Shown: in pieces, positions 22,471-30,751 of the stretch
How positions within the stretch are numbered: position 1 is the first letter of the stretch
How the letters are laid out: the number at the start of each line of letters is the position of its first letter
Assembly: GCA_022766825.1 (NCBI GenBank)
Contig: JALEQE010000009.1
Coordinates: 1 to 43,335 of the forward strand
Length of the DNA: 43,335 bases
Direction of reading: 5' to 3'
Source: Oscillospiraceae bacterium
GTDB lineage: Bacteria; Bacillota; Clostridia; Oscillospirales; Ruminococcaceae
Translations under genes and position numbers: made by a program
The notes under the pieces: generated by a model
Database searches by the model: none
The model's input: only the letters and a program-made list of their open reading frames with translations
What the model was told of the DNA's origin: nothing

Positions 22471-23691
22471 ATGTATTACAAACAGCCACAATATTTCGGT
22501 AAGTTTAGGTGTTCGGGCACAGACTGCACAGCAAACTGCTGCTTTGGGTGGTATATCAATTGGACAAAATCCGAACTTGACAAAATTAAGCTCAATCCGA
22601 ACTGCTCACCCGAGCTTGCCGAATTAATCGAAAAAAGTTTTATTCAGTTCGACGAGAAAAAGCCGAATAATTATATGGTGAAATTTGGCGAGGACGGGCG
22701 GTGTCCGTGTCAGACAGAAGAGGGACTTTGCCGTATTCAAAAAGAACTCGGTGCGGAATATTTATCGAATACCTGCACGGTTTACCCGCGGTACAACTCG
22801 TTTTACGACAAGGAAAACGATATCGTTTACAGGGCGTGTTATTTGTCGTGCCAGGAAATTGTACGTTTGCTGGTAAACGATGAAAAAGCGATGGATTTGG
22901 TCAGCATTCCGATAAAAGAACCCAAAGCACAAACGGTAGTGTATTTGGATTCCGATGAAGACGTTTTGGTAAATCCGATTCTGAAAAAACGGTGCGAGAT
23001 TTTTGATTTTCTTTACGAACTTATCGGTGACAAAAAAATCCCTGTTGAAACCGCGATAATTCTTGGTGCGCTTGTGGCGCAGAAAATAACTCAGCTTTCC
23101 GACAGAAAACAATACGATATGATTTCCGAGGCATTACAAGCGTTTAAGAAACAGATACATAGCGCGTCTGCTTTGCAGTCCATCGAAAAAATCAAACCGA
23201 ATTACAACGTAAAATTCGGCGTTGCAGACAAGATAATCGAAAATGCGCTGGATTTCAGAATGACGGACGTCCTGAAAAGCGAAAACGGCGAGCTTGACAT
23301 CAACCGCTACATTATCGGAGAACAAAAGCTCAACGAGATGATGAAAGATAAACCATTTTGGTTGCGCAATATCGCTTTGAATCTGATTTTGGAGCTATGT
23401 GTACCGTTCAAGTCGAAAAAACACACGATATTTGAAAATTACAGCTTTTTTGTGGCGGCAATTGCTTGCGTAAAACTTAACGCGATTGCGGCGGCGTTTG
23501 CTCCCGAAAAGCTGAATATCCAAACAAAAGGTCAAACTTTGCATTTTGAGGGTATCGAAAAAATATATGGTCTTACGGGAATAATCAGCCGACGGATTTT
23601 CCAAAGTTCCCAAGCGTTTGAAAAAGTAACAAAAGTTCTGAATGAGTTCGATATGGATTCGCCTGCGTATTTGGCATTGTTGGTGAAATAA
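22471..23691 (+). CDS. fliB: FliB-family flagellin lysine N-methylase
   Basis: A 406-aa protein of the YkgJ/FliB-like Cys-rich family. The N-terminus has the pattern C14-X4-C19-X3-C23-C24-X2-W27, followed by CPCQTEEGLCRI, SNTCTVYPR and RACYLSCQEI, so eleven cysteines cluster in the first 135 residues. FliB of Salmonella methylates surface lysines of flagellin, and these cysteines are thought to hold an iron-sulfur cluster needed for methyl transfer. The C-terminal 250 residues are helical and poorly conserved. The start has a GGAGG site. The gene converges on the end of the flagellin modification run and the flagellin gene is 9 kb away, so flagellin is the likely substrate. Some family members act on other proteins. 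Confidence 0.85.
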   Translation: MYYKQPQYFGKFRCSGTDCTANCCFGWYINWTKSELDKIKLNPNCSPELAELIEKSFIQFDEKKPNNYMVKFGEDGRCPCQTEEGLCRIQKELGAEYLSNTCTVYPRYNSFYDKENDIVYRACYLSCQEIVRLLVNDEKAMDLVSIPIKEPKAQTVVYLDSDEDVLVNPILKKRCEIFDFLYELIGDKKIPVETAIILGALVAQKITQLSDRKQYDMISEALQAFKKQIHSASALQSIEKIKPNYNVKFGVADKIIENALDFRMTDVLKSENGELDINRYIIGEQKLNEMMKDKPFWLRNIALNLILELCVPFKSKKHTIFENYSFFVAAIACVKLNAIAAAFAPEKLNIQTKGQTLHFEGIEKIYGLTGIISRRIFQSSQAFEKVTKVLNEFDMDSPAYLALLVK

Positions 23692-23692
23692 T

Positions 23693-23717
23693 AAAAAGCG
23701 GGTAGCGCCCGCTTTTT
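23693..23717. terminator. Bidirectional terminator between fliB and the glycan cluster
   Basis: A perfect 10-bp stem AAAAAGCGGG/CCCGCTTTTT with a 5-base loop sits between convergent stops. Runs of T on either strand make it work in both directions. Confidence 0.88.
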
Positions 23718-23721
23718 TGTT

Positions 23722-25260
23722 TTATTGGTTTTCGAGTTTTGCTTTGATTTCAGTTATTTCATCATTGTCCTCAACGCCCATATCTGCTAAATCGTCAAGC
23801 ACGGCGCGGCATTCTTCCGTTTGTTTTTGGTCGCAATATACTTTCGCAAGTTTAACTTTTCCGAGAATAAATTCATCAACGCTTTCCAGCATAGCCGCAA
23901 GCGTCAGATAAACCTGATAAAAAGTTTCGCTGCTTACTTTTTCATTGAGAATTATTTCGGTCATTTTATCAAGTGCCTGAACGTATTTTTTCTGCCAAAG
24001 CATAAAATAAATTTCGCCGTATTTCCGGATAAATTTTATGTCGGTAATTTCGGTAACAAAACCTTTGTCTGCCGAATATTTCGACAATATCTCAACCAAA
24101 TCATACTGCTTTACAAATTCGCCCTTTGAAATAAGTTCCAGCAGTCGTTTGACTATATCCGCGGGATTGTCATTGAAAAGGGCGTTTTTCAGCACATCGT
24201 CACGGTTATATAAATCAATATCACGAACCGAAATATTTGGTGAACAATTTGGGCAAAGTGATTTCAACGCGGAACGAAAATCATCTGTTTCCTCGGTAAG
24301 TTCTGACGCCGCTTCCAAAAACGCAATGAAAATATTGCTTTTACTGTTTGCCGTATCATCGGATTTTACCTGATACGCGCTTGTTGTTTCCTTACGAGCC
24401 AGTATTTTTTGATATTCCGATATTTTCTCTTGCGGCGGAAGATACGATTTCTTTATGTTTGCAACGGTATCACTTATAGCGTTCGCATACACGCGATACA
24501 AAAATGTCATATTCTCCTCGCTTACAGGACCGTAAGGCGCAAGAAAATCCAGAGCGTCGTTGAATAAATAGATGTCAGAATACGACTGGCGGGGATCGTA
24601 TTTGTGCGATACGGATTTCTGATGTATGCGATAGTGGTGAAGTACGGAGTTGTCAATACAAATGCGGTTAGCTTTTCGGAGCCAGGCGAAACAATTGACA
24701 GTATCGGCACCATATGCAACACCGGTGTATTTTGACTCTTGTATAGGTGTACTTGTTATAATATCTGTACGGAACAGTTTCGCCCAACCTGCCCTGAAAA
24801 AGCAATGATAGTATGAATACGCACTTGCAAAATCCTGCATATCAATAATCAGTTGTTGAGAAACATCTCGGTTTATTATATGTGATGTTTCCTCAAAATG
24901 CATTACAGAACCAGTCGAAACAATATCCGAATTTGTTTCTGACGCTACATTTACCAGATGTTCCAGATAATCGGGTTCAAGCCAGTCATCAGCATCAAGT
25001 TGCGAAAAATATTTGCCTGTTCCTATCTCTTTTAAAGCGTAATACCATCTGGCAGCTACTTCATTTTGTTCATAACGAACACGTTTAATTCTGGAATCAC
25101 TCTCAGCGTATTGCTCGATAATCTTTTCTGTTCCGTCATTGCAGCCGTTATCGACAATAATATATTCAAAATCAGAATAAGTCTGTTCCAAAACACTTTT
25201 AATACATTTTTCAATATAGTTCCTTGCGTTATACGCTTGTGTAACAACAGTAATTTTCAT
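23722..25260 (-). CDS. GT2 glycosyltransferase with long helical C-terminus
   Basis: A 512-aa enzyme. Residues 1-200 are a GT-A family 2 domain with VVTQAYNARNYIEKCI, VDNGCNDGTEKII and the metal/nucleotide motif QLDADDW. Residues 270-512 are helical, with TPR-like patterns toward the end. No membrane span is present, so it should act in the cytoplasm on a protein or lipid-linked acceptor. It is the last gene of the nine-gene minus-strand run that begins with flagellin, and it faces fliB across a shared terminator. Donor and acceptor cannot be read from sequence; a sugar transfer to flagellin is inferred from context. Confidence 0.85.
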   Translation of the reverse strand: MKITVVTQAYNARNYIEKCIKSVLEQTYSDFEYIIVDNGCNDGTEKIIEQYAESDSRIKRVRYEQNEVAARWYYALKEIGTGKYFSQLDADDWLEPDYLEHLVNVASETNSDIVSTGSVMHFEETSHIINRDVSQQLIIDMQDFASAYSYYHCFFRAGWAKLFRTDIITSTPIQESKYTGVAYGADTVNCFAWLRKANRICIDNSVLHHYRIHQKSVSHKYDPRQSYSDIYLFNDALDFLAPYGPVSEENMTFLYRVYANAISDTVANIKKSYLPPQEKISEYQKILARKETTSAYQVKSDDTANSKSNIFIAFLEAASELTEETDDFRSALKSLCPNCSPNISVRDIDLYNRDDVLKNALFNDNPADIVKRLLELISKGEFVKQYDLVEILSKYSADKGFVTEITDIKFIRKYGEIYFMLWQKKYVQALDKMTEIILNEKVSSETFYQVYLTLAAMLESVDEFILGKVKLAKVYCDQKQTEECRAVLDDLADMGVEDNDEITEIKAKLENQ

Positions 25261-25301
25261 GTAAATTCCCCTTTATCAGAAGATGTTTAATATTGATAAG
25301 T

Positions 25302-26210
25302 CTACAGCTTTCTGAAATCACAATTATCGGGATCATATCTCAATCTGCTGTTTATGTTTATTTTTAAAATCTGATTGATTTCATCATTATTCAGTTCAAA
25401 ATCATAAATTTCAGAATTTTCAATAACATGTTTTGAATTTGATGAATTAACAACAGGTATATTGCCGATTTGTTGGTGCCACCTCAATATAATTTGTGCA
25501 ACACTTTTTTTATATTTCTGAGCTATGGAAACCAATACGGTTTTATTTAAGCGTTGATCCATTCTTCCTGTAGGAGTATATGCCATGACCTGAATATCAT
25601 TTTCATTGCAATAATTTCTCAGCTCGTCTTGCGTAAATAGAGGGTGGCATTCAAACTGATTAACCATTGGTTTTATATTGGCAGTCGCACCTATTTCTTT
25701 CAAATGATGTATATTGCAATTGCAAACACCTATAGCTTTGCAAAGTCCCTCATCATAAAGCTGTTCAAGAACCTTCCAGTTCTTAACATACAAATCTGTA
25801 ACAGGCCAATGCATCAGATATAGATCAACATACTCCATTCCAAGTTCTGACAAGCTTTTTTCAAAAGCTTCTCTTATATTTCCTTGAAACTGATCTTTAT
25901 TGCGAAGTTTTGTAATGACGAAAAATTTGTTTCTGTCATATTTTTTTAATACTTTACCAAGAACATATTCCGCTCCGCCATAGGCACGCGAAGTATCAAA
26001 GCAACGAATATCGTTTTCCATGGCTGATTTTATTGCTTTAGGTGCTGAAATATCAAGTTTAATTTGGGGTCTGTTCTTTATACAATTTTTCAGCCAATAG
26101 TTTGCTCTACGGGCAAAATTAGTTTCACCGTATCTATACAAATAAACTATACTCGTTCCATAACACAAATCGGGAATAGAAACGCCATTATAAAGGTTAA
26201 ATTCAGGCAT
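25302..26210 (-). CDS. Aldo/keto reductase
   Basis: A 302-aa NAD(P)H-dependent oxidoreductase with a TIM-barrel fold. The catalytic tetrad is visible: Asp and Tyr in CFDTSRAYGGAE, Lys in FVITKLRN and His in YLMHWPVTD. I chose ATG 26210 because GAGGAAG lies 7 bases upstream and family members begin near this point; the 39 extra residues of the longest frame would overlap the upstream gene. The coding sequence is clearly more AT-rich than the neighbours, a hint of separate origin. In a sugar cluster such an enzyme could reduce a keto or aldehyde group of a nucleotide-sugar precursor, but this is inference. Confidence 0.88.
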   Translation of the reverse strand: MPEFNLYNGVSIPDLCYGTSIVYLYRYGETNFARRANYWLKNCIKNRPQIKLDISAPKAIKSAMENDIRCFDTSRAYGGAEYVLGKVLKKYDRNKFFVITKLRNKDQFQGNIREAFEKSLSELGMEYVDLYLMHWPVTDLYVKNWKVLEQLYDEGLCKAIGVCNCNIHHLKEIGATANIKPMVNQFECHPLFTQDELRNYCNENDIQVMAYTPTGRMDQRLNKTVLVSIAQKYKKSVAQIILRWHQQIGNIPVVNSSNSKHVIENSEIYDFELNNDEINQILKININSRLRYDPDNCDFRKL

Positions 26211-26238
26211 AAAATCTTCCTCAATTCTTATTTTGCAG

Positions 26239-27345
26239 TTATTCCTCTTGTAAAGAATTAAAAAAACCGTCAGAAACAAATAACTTGAAAAAATGATTTC
26301 TTTCTCCGCCCAATACGGCATTATCAATTATACAACGGTTATATGGCACAATATCATAAACATTAGCTTCAACAAAATCAAGATGACATTGAGAATCAAC
26401 AAATGCTTTTTTACCTTTTTCGGAATGTATCATAACAGCGGAAACTCCGTTTTTGGTATCAATATCCGGATATTGTTTTTCAACACCCCAGAAATCCGCA
26501 AGGGTTATATCGGTCGTACGTCCGATGCCTTTAAAGCGGCATTGATAACAGCTGTCACGCATATAAAGTGTTGTCTTCGACTTGATATATCCCAACATAA
26601 ACGGATCGGTTTCACGATCAGCGATATACTCTTGTCCATCTTCAAAAATAATCTTCGTGGCAAAATTATTCCAACCGAAAGTCTTGTTTTTAAACCACAC
26701 CCGCTTTACTTTTGAACCGTAACGTTCTTCAAGCTCTCGCAGATATGACAAATAAACAAGCGGAGAATTTACACCGCGACAGATAAAATCGCATAAAAAC
26801 AAGTTTTCATAATCTTTTCCGAGATACGCTTTGAGTCCTGCGCATTGACACGGAGTTCCCGCAAAAAGTAAGGGCTTGCCGTATTTCAACTCTTGCTTTA
26901 TTTCGCGATACACAAAACCGATTTCACTCTGCACATATTTTGATTGTCTCAGTTGCTCAATGTCTTCGGATTTGCGTATGAGTGCATGCTCGACAAGATG
27001 ATCTTCTCTGTAACGCGCGCCGACTACCGTACCGCCCTGTTCGATTACAGTACTTGCGAGATGAGTAAAAACACCGCCCGATGTACTGTTAAATCTGATA
27101 TCTTCATCTTTTGACCAAGCCGCATAACATTCCGGTTCTTTTCCCGTATCTTTATGCTCTTTCAAAACGGGGCATATTTCGGCACATTTTCCGCAATGAA
27201 CACACTTGGTTTCGTCAATTTCTGGGCAAAGAAAACCTTCCGAATCAGGGAGCATTTTAATAGCGTCAACAGGGCAGCAATTCATACAAGCGGCACAACC
27301 CGTACACATATCATGCGGAGTTTGCCGTATTGATTTTATTTCCAA
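26239..27345 (-). CDS. FrhB/FdhB-like iron-sulfur protein of polysaccharide clusters
   Basis: A 368-aa protein. Two 4Fe-4S ferredoxin motifs come first, [12 protein letters not shown] and [12 protein letters not shown]. The coenzyme F420 hydrogenase beta-subunit N- and C-terminal domains follow ([40 protein letters not shown] and CYQCRFKG). Relatives that stand beside polysaccharide pyruvyl transferases are common in surface glycan loci of gut bacteria; their reaction is not established. The start is TTG at 27345 with an ideal AAGGAGGGAG site 5 bases away, overlapping the acyltransferase gene by 10 bases. No F420 biosynthesis gene is in view, so a flavin or another carrier is likely. Confidence 0.85.
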   Translation of the reverse strand: MEIKSIRQTPHDMCTGCAACMNCCPVDAIKMLPDSEGFLCPEIDETKCVHCGKCAEICPVLKEHKDTGKEPECYAAWSKDEDIRFNSTSGGVFTHLASTVIEQGGTVVGARYREDHLVEHALIRKSEDIEQLRQSKYVQSEIGFVYREIKQELKYGKPLLFAGTPCQCAGLKAYLGKDYENLFLCDFICRGVNSPLVYLSYLRELEERYGSKVKRVWFKNKTFGWNNFATKIIFEDGQEYIADRETDPFMLGYIKSKTTLYMRDSCYQCRFKGIGRTTDITLADFWGVEKQYPDIDTKNGVSAVMIHSEKGKKAFVDSQCHLDFVEANVYDIVPYNRCIIDNAVLGGERNHFFKLFVSDGFFNSLQEE

Positions 27346-27959
27346 ACTACTCCCTCCTTGATTACTTTTGCCGGAACTCCCGCCACCATACAACCGGCGG
27401 GAACATCGTCTGTAACAACAGCGCCTGCGGCAATTACCGCGCCGTCGCCTATGGTTACGCCTTTAAGAACAACCGCTCCGTATCCGATTAAAACGTGATT
27501 TCCGATAACAACCTTCTTTGGTTCATTAAGTACATCGTCCTTTTCATTTAATATCTTATGATGATCGCTGTCGGTAATGTAGGTATTTCGTCCGATAAAT
27601 ACACCGTCGCCTATGGTTATTGATTTGGCACAGGCAATGTTCCCGCCTGTATTAACATAGCCTTTGCCGAGGTCAAGAACAGCATTTTTCCAGATTTCAA
27701 TGCTTGCTCCGAAAAACAGCTGAAAACGTCCGTGAACGTTCAACTTGCCGCCGTTTCTGATTTTAAGATAACTTTCGGCTTTGCTCCCTTTGCGCAAATT
27801 CGCACCAAGTACCAAATCATCGTTTAAATTTATCTGCGAGTTTTGGGAAATATCGCAAATAACATTACCACAGCAATATATTTTTCCATTTTCAGAAGAC
27901 ACAAACGTCTTTCGATTTAAAATCAAACTTGCAAAAGGACGATAACCTGTTAATTTCAT
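27336..27959 (-). CDS. Left-handed beta-helix (hexapeptide) acyltransferase
   Basis: A 207-aa acyltransferase of the maltose/galactoside O-acetyltransferase type. Hexapeptide repeats run through residues 60-200 (for example [15 protein letters not shown] and [20 protein letters not shown]), with the catalytic-type His in TDSDHHKI. It probably adds an acetyl or similar group from acyl-CoA to a glycan. It overlaps the FrhB-like gene and lies 12 bases after the pyruvyl transferase gene. AAAGGAG precedes the ATG. The first 60 residues form an extra beta-helical or beta-sandwich lead-in. Confidence 0.9.
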   Translation of the reverse strand: MKLTGYRPFASLILNRKTFVSSENGKIYCCGNVICDISQNSQINLNDDLVLGANLRKGSKAESYLKIRNGGKLNVHGRFQLFFGASIEIWKNAVLDLGKGYVNTGGNIACAKSITIGDGVFIGRNTYITDSDHHKILNEKDDVLNEPKKVVIGNHVLIGYGAVVLKGVTIGDGAVIAAGAVVTDDVPAGCMVAGVPAKVIKEGVVWK

Positions 27960-27971
27960 AAAATTCTCCTT

Positions 27972-29036
27972 TTATAAAATTTTCAACACTTCATCGCTTA
28001 CCGCTCTTTGTTTTGACAGTTTGACTTTTTCCACCAATACGCTCTTAATATCCGCGCCTTGCGAACACATTCTTGAAAACGTTGAACAAAGCTTATCTCC
28101 GTCGAGCGAATCTATATCCAGCACAAAATCACTTTGTCCGAGATCGGCGGATATTCCTCGTGCCTTTGCGCTGTAACCTACCGCGATTGTCGGTACAAAG
28201 CTTGACCAGGCGGCTATTGTTGCGTGAGTTCGTGCGGCAACACAATATTCGGCTTTTGAAATAATATACTTATATTCCGCTGCCGAAAGACCTGTCGGAA
28301 CACGATAAATTCTGCTTTCATCGCCTTTCAGCTGTGATAATGACTCAAAGTCGTTATCAACCGAAACTTCAACGTGCGGTACTAACGCAATATTAAAGTC
28401 TGTTTCAGAAATAATTTCATTGATGAGGCTTTGATAAGCGGTTAATACATCGGGATTTTTTCTTATTACCAAAGGACTTAAATTCAGCGTGATATATTTC
28501 CCTTGCGGAATTCGCGTTTCTCTCGGTTCAAGAGTGAAAGCAATATCAGCCGTTTGAACGACATTATTAAGACCCATTTCTTTCAGCGCGTTAAACGAAA
28601 CACTTTCGCGCGCGCATATAAGAGTGTGGGTTCTGAAAACGTCAAGCATTTCCTCGTCAATCATTGACGGCTCAACGGAGCAGCTCCATAAAATACTTTT
28701 AGCACCTTTGCTTATCGCCGCGTTATGTATCGCGGCATATCTCTGCCAATTCGGATAACAATAACAATCACCGCCGACGCTCAGACAAATTGTTTCCGAG
28801 GTAATACGGTTTATTGTGTCCGCGTACATTTCTTCGTTAGTTATTCCGTTCGGGTTTCTACCGATTATTTCATCGGCGGGAATATTAAACTGTTTGTCTT
28901 GTTCGGGAAAATGAGTGGACAGCGTAATTTTGCAGTCGGGAGAGATTTTGCGCAAAAGTTGAATGTCGCATTTTACCGACGCTTCCGAACCGTGATTAAA
29001 CGCGCCTCCATGAGCGTACAGCAGATAATGTTTCAC
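27972..29036 (-). CDS. Polysaccharide pyruvyl transferase family protein
   Basis: A 354-aa protein of the CsaB/WcaK-like family, which transfers ketal pyruvate from phosphoenolpyruvate to a sugar and gives the glycan a negative charge. Markers are YAHGGAFNHGSEASVK at the N-terminus, CLSVGGDCYCYP, the CARESVSFNAL region and the C-terminal VAARTHATIAAWSSFVPTIA with its conserved His. I prefer GTG 29036, which has AGGTG 6 bases upstream and gives the usual short N-terminus; the GTG at 29045 is possible. It follows the GT2 gene with no gap. Some members of this family are sulfotransferase-like or unassigned, so the pyruvyl activity is inferred. Confidence 0.88.
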   Translation of the reverse strand: MKHYLLYAHGGAFNHGSEASVKCDIQLLRKISPDCKITLSTHFPEQDKQFNIPADEIIGRNPNGITNEEMYADTINRITSETICLSVGGDCYCYPNWQRYAAIHNAAISKGAKSILWSCSVEPSMIDEEMLDVFRTHTLICARESVSFNALKEMGLNNVVQTADIAFTLEPRETRIPQGKYITLNLSPLVIRKNPDVLTAYQSLINEIISETDFNIALVPHVEVSVDNDFESLSQLKGDESRIYRVPTGLSAAEYKYIISKAEYCVAARTHATIAAWSSFVPTIAVGYSAKARGISADLGQSDFVLDIDSLDGDKLCSTFSRMCSQGADIKSVLVEKVKLSKQRAVSDEVLKIL

Positions 29037-29045
29037 CGCTTTCAC

Positions 29046-29948
29046 CTACTTTATGTACTTGGTTACCCAATCCTTTTCAAAATCAAGAATTTCGGGACAA
29101 TTCAGAAAATCGTTTTTATTTGTTGAAAGCACAGATGTCATATGTTCAAGCTGTTCTTGACAATCAATCAAATTAAGCCTGTTAATTTTCTCCACCATAG
29201 AAATCATAAACGACCATTCAAAATATCTGAATGTAGCTGCGCTGCTTGGAAAACGCTCCGAGAGCCACTCTGTCCGCGACCTGTAATTTTTCAGATATTC
29301 GTCTAGAATTTCAGATGTAATCAACTTGTGATTTGTTGTCCACGCGGAATTGTTTGAATTATGCCTGTAAAACGTATATTTTGGCAATCCGTGATAAGCC
29401 ACACAATTTGCGTCAGCAATCATTTTATACATTAAAGCTATATCGTCAAATACTCCATCTTCGGGGAACCGATATTTATCTGCAAATGTTCTCTTAAACA
29501 TTTTGGTCGGAAACGCCACGTTATATTTTTTTCTCCACATCAATTCAATCAATGCTTCTTCGGCGGTCATAATCTTTTTTTCATCTAAGGCTTTATCCGT
29601 TGCCCCGCAAATGGATATGTCGGCATTGTTCTCAACTATAAGATTTCGCAGAAACTCAAGAAAATCTGGGTCCGCCCAATCATCATCATCGATAAATGCT
29701 ACGTAATCGCCTTTTGCCGCGTCAAGAGCGGTATTCCGCCCCGCGCCTATATTCCCGCGTTTGCGGTGGATAACCTTGATACGGCTGTCCTTTTTTGCGT
29801 ATTTCTCGGCGATATCGCCGCTTTTATCTGTCGAACCGTTGTCAACAATAATAAATTCAAAATCCTTATAGGTCTGCACCAGAATACTTTCAATAGCGCG
29901 GCCGACCAGATTTTCGCGGTTGTATGTAAGCATAAGTACGGAAATCAT
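29046..29948 (-). CDS. GT2 glycosyltransferase, short form
   Basis: A 300-aa GT-A family 2 enzyme. It shows VLMLTYNRENLVGRAI, VDNGSTDKSGDIA, GAGRNTALDAAKGDY and the DDDDW metal site at about residue 90. The second half holds the acceptor side with a conserved FPEDGVFDDIALMYK, typical of the WcaA/CpsI-like subgroup that builds surface polysaccharides. There are no membrane spans. The gene has an AGGAGG site, lies 18 bases after the nucleotidyltransferase and abuts the pyruvyl transferase. Donor and linkage are unknown. Confidence 0.9.
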   Translation of the reverse strand: MISVLMLTYNRENLVGRAIESILVQTYKDFEFIIVDNGSTDKSGDIAEKYAKKDSRIKVIHRKRGNIGAGRNTALDAAKGDYVAFIDDDDWADPDFLEFLRNLIVENNADISICGATDKALDEKKIMTAEEALIELMWRKKYNVAFPTKMFKRTFADKYRFPEDGVFDDIALMYKMIADANCVAYHGLPKYTFYRHNSNNSAWTTNHKLITSEILDEYLKNYRSRTEWLSERFPSSAATFRYFEWSFMISMVEKINRLNLIDCQEQLEHMTSVLSTNKNDFLNCPEILDFEKDWVTKYIK

Positions 29949-29966
29949 TTAATTGCCTCCTCGCTA

Positions 29967-30743
29967 TTACCACACTTTCCACGGCGCTTTTCCGCTTTGC
30001 CACAAGCCTTCAAGACGATTTCTCTCGTTTACGTTATCCATGCACTGCCAGAAACCGTGATGTGAATATGATTTCAATTCGCCCCGCTCCGCAAGCGTTC
30101 TCATAGGTTCGTTTTCAAAAACGGTAGCGTCGCCTTCAATCAGATCGATTATCTGGGGTTCAAGCACCATAAAACCCGCGTTGATTTTTGCACCGTCTTC
30201 ATACTTCTTTTCGCGGAACGCGCGTACTGTGTTATCTCCGCCAATATCCAAAACACCCTTTTGCTGTTCAAGAATAACGGAAGTGAGCGTTGCGAGTTTA
30301 CCATGCTCTTTGTGAAATTCAACCAGCTTCGATATATCAATATCACACACGCCATCGCCGTATGTCATCATAAATGTTTCGTTGCCGATATAGTTTGTCA
30401 CGCGCTTTATTCTGCCGCCCGTCATTGTATCCAATCCCGTATCGACAACCGTAACTTTCCACGGCTCGCAATGCTGATCGTGAATAATCATATCGTTTTT
30501 GCCGCCGGTAAAATCAAACGTAATATCGCTGTTATGGAGGAAATAATCGGCAAAATACTTTTTTATCATATCCTGTTTATAACCGGCGCAAATAATGAAA
30601 TCGTTGAAGCCATAATGCGAATAGATCTTCATTATATGCCACAAAATCGGTTTGCCGCCTATTTCAACCATAGGCTTCGGCTTGAACATTGACTCCTCCG
30701 TGATACGAGAGCCGTAACCTCCCGCAAGAATTACAACTTTCAT
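29967..30743 (-). CDS. rfbF: Glucose-1-phosphate cytidylyltransferase
   Basis: A 258-aa nucleotidyltransferase that makes CDP-glucose from CTP and glucose-1-phosphate. The nucleotide-binding signature LAGGYGSRITEES...KPKPM is followed by IGGKPILWHIMKIYSHYG, FIICAGYKQDMIKKYF, VDTGLDTMTGGRIKRV and MTYGDGVCDID, which fit RfbF rather than RmlA or GalU. GAGGTG precedes the ATG. CDP-glucose normally feeds CDP-glucose 4,6-dehydratase (RfbG) and gives 3,6-dideoxyhexoses, tyvelose or related sugars. No rfbG is in this window; either it lies elsewhere or CDP-glucose is used directly here. Confidence 0.93.
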   Translation of the reverse strand: MKVVILAGGYGSRITEESMFKPKPMVEIGGKPILWHIMKIYSHYGFNDFIICAGYKQDMIKKYFADYFLHNSDITFDFTGGKNDMIIHDQHCEPWKVTVVDTGLDTMTGGRIKRVTNYIGNETFMMTYGDGVCDIDISKLVEFHKEHGKLATLTSVILEQQKGVLDIGGDNTVRAFREKKYEDGAKINAGFMVLEPQIIDLIEGDATVFENEPMRTLAERGELKSYSHHGFWQCMDNVNERNRLEGLWQSGKAPWKVW

Positions 30744-30751
30744 ATGTCACC

